Below are positions 56,897 through 64,000 of a DNA stretch of 64,000 nucleotides, in pieces. The translations under genes and the position numbers were made by a program. Each line of letters starts with the position of its first letter. The stretch's first letter is position 1. Under the pieces are notes generated by a model, which searched no databases, was not told the origin of the DNA, and saw nothing but the letters and a program-made list of their open reading frames with translations. The stretch is from Moniliophthora roreri (taxonomy: Eukaryota > Basidiomycota > Agaricomycetes > Agaricales > Marasmiaceae): positions 186,001 to 250,000 of the forward strand of contig LATX02000224.1 of NCBI GenBank assembly GCA_001466705.2, read 5' to 3'.

Positions 56897-59364
56897 ATGA
56901 CGATGTTTACCGCAGTAACCCAGGTTATTGCAGCGCTAGTCCCGGCCTACGCCATCTATTGGATCTTCAACACCTATGCAGAGTATACCAAGGCTCATTC
57001 CGTCGTCAAGTACGTCTCCTTGACTGAACAAGTAACGAAAACTGATTATATTTGCATAGGGATATACAAGGATTCCTCACCTTCATACCCAATGCATCGG
57101 AGTTGTCTGGTGTTTTCACGAAAAGCGATCGTTTTGTACTCGGGAGTTTCCAATTTTGGCTGAGGAAGCATGACTGTGAGTCGTAGTTTGCAGGCAGTAA
57201 ATGGGTGCTGATGGAGGTGATTCGCAGTGTACGCCAAGTCCGGATGGGATGTTAGTGCTGCTGTGAGTTTCATTCCTCTGCTCATTGTGATCGTCCTCGT
57301 CAACCACGGTTGCAGATATCGCTCTGGCCACGCGTTCGCACGTCATATGCTGTCTCGGACCCGAAGATACTCAAGGTTGAACCATTCGTCTTGTCTCTAC
57401 ACTTGTGGGCTCACACACCTTGGCAGGAAATTGGCGCTCAACGTAGCTTATTCCCTAAACCCACTGAACAATACAGTATTCTCAACTTCTACGGCGATAA
57501 TATCGTGGCAACTGAAGGCGAGCAGTGGAGACTATACAGGAAGATCGCTTCTCCCGCGTTTTCAGAGGTGCAACTCCGTTCAATCTTCCCAATACATCCT
57601 GCTGACTGAACCTTACATACAATAGAGGAATAACCGACTTGTATGGGAAGAAAGCGTTAACACTATTATGTCGTATATGGATGAAGATTGGATGTGGGAG
57701 AAGACCGTGTCATACGACAACTTTTTGATGCCTTGTCTCCAGGTGCGTTAACGCCTTCATATCATCGCGTTCCCGCCTTTTCCCGCTCATCTCTGAATCT
57801 TTCGGACAGTTCGGCCTCCGTGTTATCGCAGCTGCTGGTATGTGTAGTTATCCTTGTGATACTAATCGGTTCATGGAACGGTTCGATTGCAGGTTTCGGA
57901 AAACGCCTTGGGTGGGAAAAAGAATACCTCGTACCACCTGGACACCAACTATCATTTGAAGAAACCTTCAAGATCGTCTCTTCCGATATCTTCATCAAGG
58001 TTCTCGTACCAAACTGGCTCCCTAATGTGACGGAGAGGATTAGGAAAGTCCGGTTGGCATTTAACGAGTTGAAGGTATGTTGATAATCATCTACTTACTG
58101 CGGAATAATGCTGATGATTGAAAAGATGTACATGCAAGATATCATCGATGACGCCCGAGTGTCCAGGGCAGCTCTTGAGAAGGATGATCTGTTCAGTAAT
58201 CTGTTGAAGGCGAATGAGCTAGCGGACGGAGAGAAAGAGAGAAAGTTGGATGATTCAGAATTGATCGGTAAGTTTGCCTCTTCTTGCATTTGAAATTACG
58301 AGCGCTGATTGATACACTCGGTACAGGAAATATCTTCATCTTCCTCCTCGCTGGTCACGAAGTACGTTCATATCTCTTCTCCTCAAAAAGCGTTATTCAA
58401 CATCTTCATACGATAGACATCTTCGCACACGTTATGTTTTGCATTCGCGTTATTGGCCCTCTATGAGGATGAACAGGAGAAGCTTTATGAAGATATCATG
58501 TCTGTGTGTCCTGACGGCATCCCCGTAAGCTCTCTCATACTAGCAATCGTTCTTCCTCTGAGATGCGCCTTATTCAGACCTACGACGATATGCCTAAACT
58601 TACACGCTCGATGGCGTACGTTTCTCCCCTTCACGTTCCGCTTCCCCGTCCAATGCTCCAAATTTCGCAGCGTAATCTACGAAACTCTCCGCCTATTCCC
58701 TTCAGTAAGCTCTCGAACGATCTTGTAGGCTTCCTATAAACTCATGTGTGCTGTGTCTAGGTTGTCGGTGTACCCAAACGAGCAGCCGAAGATACATCTT
58801 TCACCCTCTCACGCCGCGATGGGAAAGAGACCAAGGATATCGCGGTGCCTAAAGGGACGGAAATTGTTGTACACACAACTGGCGTGCATTACAACCGTAC
58901 GTGGCTTCTTTTGTTCCTATCGATCATCTGCCAAGGATTCCTACCTAGCACGATACTGGAAAGATCCTCACGAGTTCCGCCCAGAAAGGTTTTTGGATGG
59001 GAATTGGCCAAGAGATGCATTTATTCCCTTCAGTGTTGGTATGTCGCTTTCCGTTGATACTTGGCTCCCACGATTCACGCATAATATCACAGGTGCACGT
59101 TCATGCCTCGGTCGTCGGTAAGTCTTGTAAGATGTGATGTTCCACTTTGTTTCTTACCTTCATCGTGTTTCATCAAACAGATTCAGCGAGATAGAATCAG
59201 TAGCCATCCTATCGACCCTGGTAAAGCATTATCGGATAAGAATTTTGGATGAAGCATGTTACAGAGGCGAGAAATTTGAACAGAGGAAAGAGAGGGTGTT
59301 GAAGGCTCAATGGGGCATCACACTTACGCCTACGAGAGTACCATTACAGTTTACAAGGAGATAG
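56897..59364 (+). CDS. Cytochrome P450, array copy A, intact
   Basis: About 13 short exons join in frame. The N-terminal anchor is MTMFTAVTQVIAALVPAYAI. Marks in order: GDNIVATEGEQWRLYRKIAS (C-helix WxxxR), GFGKRLGW, a charged linker DDLFSNLLKANELADG, I-helix FLLAGHETSSHT with the AGxxT core near 58350-58420, K-helix YETLRLFP near 58677, FRPERF near 58975, and heme loop FSVG|ARSCLGRR split by an intron near 59040-59118. The end is TPTRVPLQFTRR and TAG 59362-59364. I chose ATG 56897 because copies B and C start at the same place relative to the anchor; ATG 56849 is in frame and also possible. It is unlike the P450 at 263. The substrate is unknown. Confidence 0.9.
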
Positions 59365-59604
59365 AGTTCAATACTGGGACACTTTTGGGACATAGATGCT
59401 TAATTATTGTATACAATACAGACGAAATCACCATTAATAACCTTCGATTTGCAATACCTGGTTTACAGGAACGTCACTCAATGCGCTACTGGTCCGTGAA
59501 ACTAAAAAAAAAACAGTTAGCGAGACGCGTTGATATAGTCCCGTGATGCTTGACCTTGCTCATATGATAATCACCTGACTGTTCGGATCTCAAATACGAC
59601 CATC

Positions 59605-61340
59605 ATGGCTTTCATTCTAACGCAGGGCGTTGTTGCTCTCGTCGCAGCGATCGCTATATCTTGGATAACAAAGACTTTCGCTGACTATAAAAGGGCTCAT
59701 TCCCTCTGCGGGTACGTGCCATTCTAGATCACTAGGTGATGATTGAGTACTGAGTTTCGACATACAGAGTTTCCTCACATTACTGTCCAACGAATCGAGT
59801 CTCGCTCACTTGTTCGCAAAAAAAAAAACACTTTTGTGTTAGGAAATCTCCAGTTTGTGACCAAGAAGCATGCCAGTGACTCATGAATCATAACTAACTG
59901 ACGAAGGCGATCCGCAGTTTACGCCAAATCCGGATGGAATGTTAGCGTTGCTGTGAGTGATTGGCGATACTTATCCCCTGTTATTATGGACCGAACTGGT
60001 TTTCAGATATCCGTGTGGCCACGCGCTCGCACAATGATCATAGTCGCAGACCCGTTGATAATCCAGGCTATTCGCTTCTTTTCTTGCTTCTACCGGCATA
60101 AGCTCGAGGCGTAGTAGGAGATCGGTTCCCAGCGAACCCTTTTCCCAAAATCAGTCGCAAAATGCAAACCTGAATCACTATGGCGAGAACATCAATTCAG
60201 CAGAGGGTGAGTAATGAAGACTCTACAGGAAGATTGCATCACCTGCTTTCTCAGAGGTACTGGCTCTCCATTCGTTTGAATCCTGGTACTGACCCATACC
60301 TGGTACAGAGGAATAACCGTCTAGTATGGGATGAAAGTAACATGACGATCACTTCGTACTTAGTGATGTTGGGGGCTCGACTCAAGCCCTGAAGCCAAGG
60401 CCTGACAGAGCCAGGGCTCACAAAGCCCGGCCGAGCCCTACTGCAGGGCTTTGACCGGGCTCAGGTTGAGCTTGGGGCTTGAGCCCTAGATGATATGATG
60501 AAAGGTGCAACCTGTGGCTGTAGGTAAGTGATACCCAAAAGCCCTGGCCTAAGCCGGGCTTTACCTATGGCTCGGGCTTGTGGCGGCCTAAAGCTCGGGC
60601 TCAATAATTGGTGAGCCTGAGCACTCTCAAGCCAGGCCTAAACCCGGGGCTTTGAACCGAGTCGAGCCCGCAATGTCACTATTCGTACTTGGACCAAGAC
60701 TGGGAGTGGAGAAAAACGGTGTTTTCGGTAAACTAGCCCAGTTAGTCGTGTCTATTTCTAATTCGCTCTTTCAGCTCGGCCTTCGTGTTATCTCGGCTGT
60801 TGGTATGTTTGGCTATTGTATTCTTTCAAATATAGATCAAATCGTTGAACGAATTAGGCTTTGGAAAACTTCTGAGGAAAAAGAACACCTCGTTCCACCT
60901 GGGCATCAACTATCGCGCACGAGAGACCCTTCAGATGATCTTGAGGAATATCGCTTTACACTTTACGACACCGCAGTAGTTTCCCAACCTGACAGAGAGG
61001 GTCAGAAAGGCTGGTTTGGCCACTCGACGAACTAAAGGGATTTATACCGTTCAGTGTCGGTACGTCTTTCTAGAACTCCATTCAAATAACAATGATAATT
61101 ATTAGTTAAGGTGCACGCTCATGTATCGGTCGCCGGTGAGCTTGCTACAACTGCTAGTTTTTTATGATCTCGTTTAATCCGTAGCAATTCTTTCGCTTAT
61201 AGTAAAGCATTATAGGGTAATTATACGGGTGCAATTCAGAGGCGAGACGTTTGAGCAGAGAAAGGCAAGAGTGGCTGAATGCTCAATGGGGCATTATGCT
61301 TACGCCTGCGAGGCTGCCGTTGACATTCATGAGGAGATAG
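59605..61340 (+). pseudogene. Cytochrome P450, array copy B, dead
   Basis: It starts like its neighbours (MAFILTQGVVALVAAIAISW) and keeps pieces of the early exons. A run of A near 59819-59829 disturbs the second exon. The exon encoding TITSYLDQDW is split by a 321-bp MITE (60361-60681). After VPPGHQLS the central exons, including I-helix, K-helix and FRPERF, are missing, and the sequence jumps to FIPFSVG and ARSCIGRR. An extra G near 61274 shifts the last exon, whose correct reading ends TPARLPLTFMRR then TAG at 61338-61340. No active enzyme is possible. Confidence 0.88.
60361..60681. mobile_element. hAT-like MITE, copy 2 (321 bp), in a P450 exon
   Basis: The ends TAGTGATGTTG and CAATGTCACTA match copy 1 at 27087-27430, as do internal blocks such as AAGTGATACCCAAAAGCCCT. 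The 8-bp direct repeat TTCGTACT is perfect (60353-60360 and 60682-60689). Removing element and one repeat restores the P450 exon reading. Confidence 0.92.
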
Positions 61341-61556
61341 GTTCTAATGTCTTTTATTCGGGCCAGCGTACGACTTTGAATTGTATACCATTAGGTTCAA
61401 TTGATTCATTCGAGCCTGAGGACTTGCAAGTCGATTGCGTGCCAGGGCCTTACTTTATGACTCACGTGGCTTCTTTCACATCCAAAAGGGGTTAGCGGCC
61501 CCGTCGTTCTGCGTTGATATTCTTACCCCGGCTTTTCAGCAACAACCATTGCCATC

Positions 61557-64000
61557 ATGTCTCTTCTGATCCAAGCGGTTACTGCTCTCGTCACGGCGTA
61601 CACCATATACTGGGTATTTAGGTCCATTTCCGAATACAAGAGGGTTCATTCCGATTTGGGGTACGTGATCTCAGCTGGTCGACCGGGGATGACTGAATAA
61701 GTGGCTGCCAGGGATATACAAAGTTTCCTCACATTGCTGCCGAATGAATCCGATTTCTCCAACGTACTTGCAACGAATGAAACTTTTGTTCTGGGGAATT
61801 CACAGTTTTTAATCAAGAAACACAAGAGTGGGTCTTGATTTGCAGGGCCGAGTTAAAATGTTGATCGAGGCTATTCGTAGTTTATGCAAAGTCGGGGTGG
61901 GACGTTAGCGCTGCTGTGAGCTGTGATCTTGTACCCCTTATTATCGTTATTGACCTCGTTTACAGGTGTCCTTGTGGCCCCGCGTTCGCGCGACCTTTAC
62001 GATCGCAGACCCGAAATTACTCCAGGTTACACGATTCCTACGTACTTCTTTTTTTTTCCATGGCTCACGACTCGACAGGAAATCGGCACTCAGCGAGCCC
62101 TCTTCCCAAAGGCCACCCAAAAATATGACGCCCTTAATTTCTACGGTCCGAACATCGTTTCAACCGAGGGTGAACAATGGAAGCTTTACAGGAAAGTTGC
62201 TTCGCCCGCATTTTCAGAGGTACCTTCGTGACTATCTGATTGGAGTCTCGCGCTGATCGGAGCATAATGCAGAGAAACAACCGTCTGGTATGGGACGAAA
62301 GTGTGATCACCGTCATGTCATACCTGGAGGAAGACTGGATGTGGAAGGAAACGGTAGCTTCAGACAACTTCTTGGTCCCTTGTCTTCAAGCAAGTTGCCT
62401 TTCTTGCCTCGTCGTGTTTCCCACTAATATGTTGAATCAGCTTGGCCTCCGCGTTATCTCAGCTGCTGGTATTGGCCACATACTCGGTTTCAAATCCCTT
62501 TACGAAATGCCTTAACTACAGGTTTCGGGAAACGCCTTGGATGGAAAAAGGACCATTTGGTTCCACCTGGACATCAGCTCTCTTTCGAAGAAACCTTCCA
62601 GATTGTCTCTAAGGATATATTTATCAAGTTGGTCGTACCAGATTGGATTCCTAGTATAACGGAGAAAATTAGGAAAGTTAGGTTGGCCTTTGATGAACTG
62701 AAGGTTTGTTTTCCTCCGTATACCTCGCTATAAAACAGATGTCATGTCCGATATCGCTTCTAGATGTACATGCAAGATATGATCAACGAAGCCCGAGTAT
62801 CAGATGCGGCTCGAGAAAAGGATGACCTATTCAGTAATTTATTGAAGGCAAATGACATTGCCGAGGGCGAGGAAGGCAGAAAGCTGGATGATTCGGAACT
62901 GATAGGTATGTTTATGTTTTCCCGTACCATTTTTTGCTAACATGCGCCGCACAGGAAATACTTTTATGTTTCTCTTGGCCGGGCATGAGGCGCGTTTCAG
63001 CTCAGTTGATGAGTACAAAGATAGACCCTAATACGTGCGTAACAGACAGCATCACACACGTTATCATTCGCATTCGCGCTACTGGCGCTGTACCAAGATG
63101 AACAGGAGAAGCTCTACCAGCACATTCTGTCCGTATGTCCCAAGGAAATTCCTGTACGTACTTAATTGATTCCCGTCCTGTGCTATTCTTTCTCTGAGAA
63201 TTTCGCTGTCAAGACCTACGACGATGCGCCCAAACTAACTCGTTCGCTGGCGTATGTTATTCAACTCTGGTAATGGTTCATCTTCTGACGTGTGATACAG
63301 GGTAATCTACGAAACTCTTCGCCTATTCCCTTCGGTATGCTTCAACGTACTCTCGTTCTGATTGACCTGATTATATATTTGTGTTTCATCTACGGAGGCT
63401 ATCGTTATACCAAAAGAAACATCAGAAGATACTTCATTCAGGCTCTCCCGAAGCGATGGCAAAGAAGTCAAAAATATTGCTTTAGCTAAAGGCACACAAA
63501 TCATCCTTCATTCACATGGAGTACATTATAACCGTCTGTTTTACTCCTTCTCTTGCTGTCTCACCTTACTCTGATCAATATGAAAATAGCGAGGTACTGG
63601 AAAGATCCTTATGACTTTCGCCCCGAAAGGTTTTTAGATCCGAATTGGCCGAGGGATGCGTATATACCGTTCAGCGTCGGTGTGTAATTTGCTCAGTTTG
63701 GCACTCGTTGTCATGATTGCTAAGGCTCACCGGCGGTACGTAGGTGCACGATCATGCATAGGTCGTAGGTGAGCCCTTGATCAAACTTGCCACGTTTCCC
63801 GCCCCTGTTAACCTTTTCCTCCATTCAGGTTCAGTGAGATAGAATCTGTAGCGATTTTATCGGTTATGATAAAGCATTATCGGGTTAGGATATTGGACGA
63901 AGAACGTTTCAAGGATGAGACGTTTGAGCAGAAAAAGGAAAGGGTGCTCAATGCACAATGGGGGATCACGCTTACGCCGACGAGAGTGCCTTTGACGTTT
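61557..64000 (+). CDS. Cytochrome P450, array copy C, cut by the window end
   Basis: It starts MSLLIQAVTALVTAYTIYWV and follows copy A exon for exon: STEGEQWKLYRKVASPAFSE, MSYLEEDWMWKETVASDNF, GFGKRLGWKK, FMFLLAGHE then TASHTLSFAFALLALY, YETLRLFPS, FRPERFLDPNWPRDAYIPF, SVG|ARSCIGRR, and ALLS-type C-terminal exon ending TPTRVPLTF at the window edge. Only the last few codons are missing. One oddity is the donor after AGHE: it reads GAG|GCGCGT, where copy A has GAA|GTACGT. If this GC donor is not used, the I-helix exon would be mis-spliced. The neighbours suggest tandem duplication within one P450 family. Confidence 0.86.

Overview
This window looks like nuclear DNA of a filamentous basidiomycete, most likely an Agaricomycete. 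The genes are broken by many 50-70 nt GT-AG introns. Family content fits too: CFEM protein, GPR1/FUN34 transporter, NAPE-PLD-like hydrolase, fungal GT2 synthase, F-box relics and a tandem P450 array. There is no operon structure. All functional calls come from reading the translations by eye; no database search was possible.

Layout. (1) 263-2129 is an intact multi-exon cytochrome P450. (2) About 2.4-17.2 kb is a CpG-depleted nest of repeats without intact genes. It holds a Harbinger-like MITE (2413-3203) and at least three copies of a 1.75-kb TA-flanked element, here called E (one inserted inside another). It also holds a 449-bp MITE, a 1,020-bp insertion, and two copies of a 216-bp foldback element, each at the centre of a large palindrome. 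Relics of a second P450 flank the nest (2305-2410 and 16388-16858). (3) 18.1-24.9 kb carries a NAPE-PLD-like gene (+), a CFEM protein (-) and an acetate-transporter-family gene (-). (4) 25-32 kb is relic-rich, with a hAT-like MITE, an F-box pseudogene and a frameshifted MYND-finger fragment. (5) 32.2-36.3 kb is a 13-exon GT2 glycosyltransferase, followed by a Pro/Thr/Ser-rich secreted protein (-). (6) 41.4-44.9 kb encodes a protein with four C2HC finger repeats (-). (7) 45-51.4 kb is a homopolymer-rich gene desert. (8) An intron-bearing tRNA-Asn lies at 52.3 kb. (9) 56.9-64 kb is a tandem P450 array: one intact copy, one dead copy carrying a hAT-like MITE, and one copy cut by the window end.

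The most informative signal is the repeat nest. Duplicated sequences inside it differ from their outside or younger copies mainly by CG to TG/CA changes. The amount of CpG loss tracks nesting order, so it acts as a clock. The two foldback-centred palindromes have the exact arm arrangement expected if the DNA between two foldback copies was inverted. Three single N bases, two of them inside this segment, mean an assembly artefact must be excluded.
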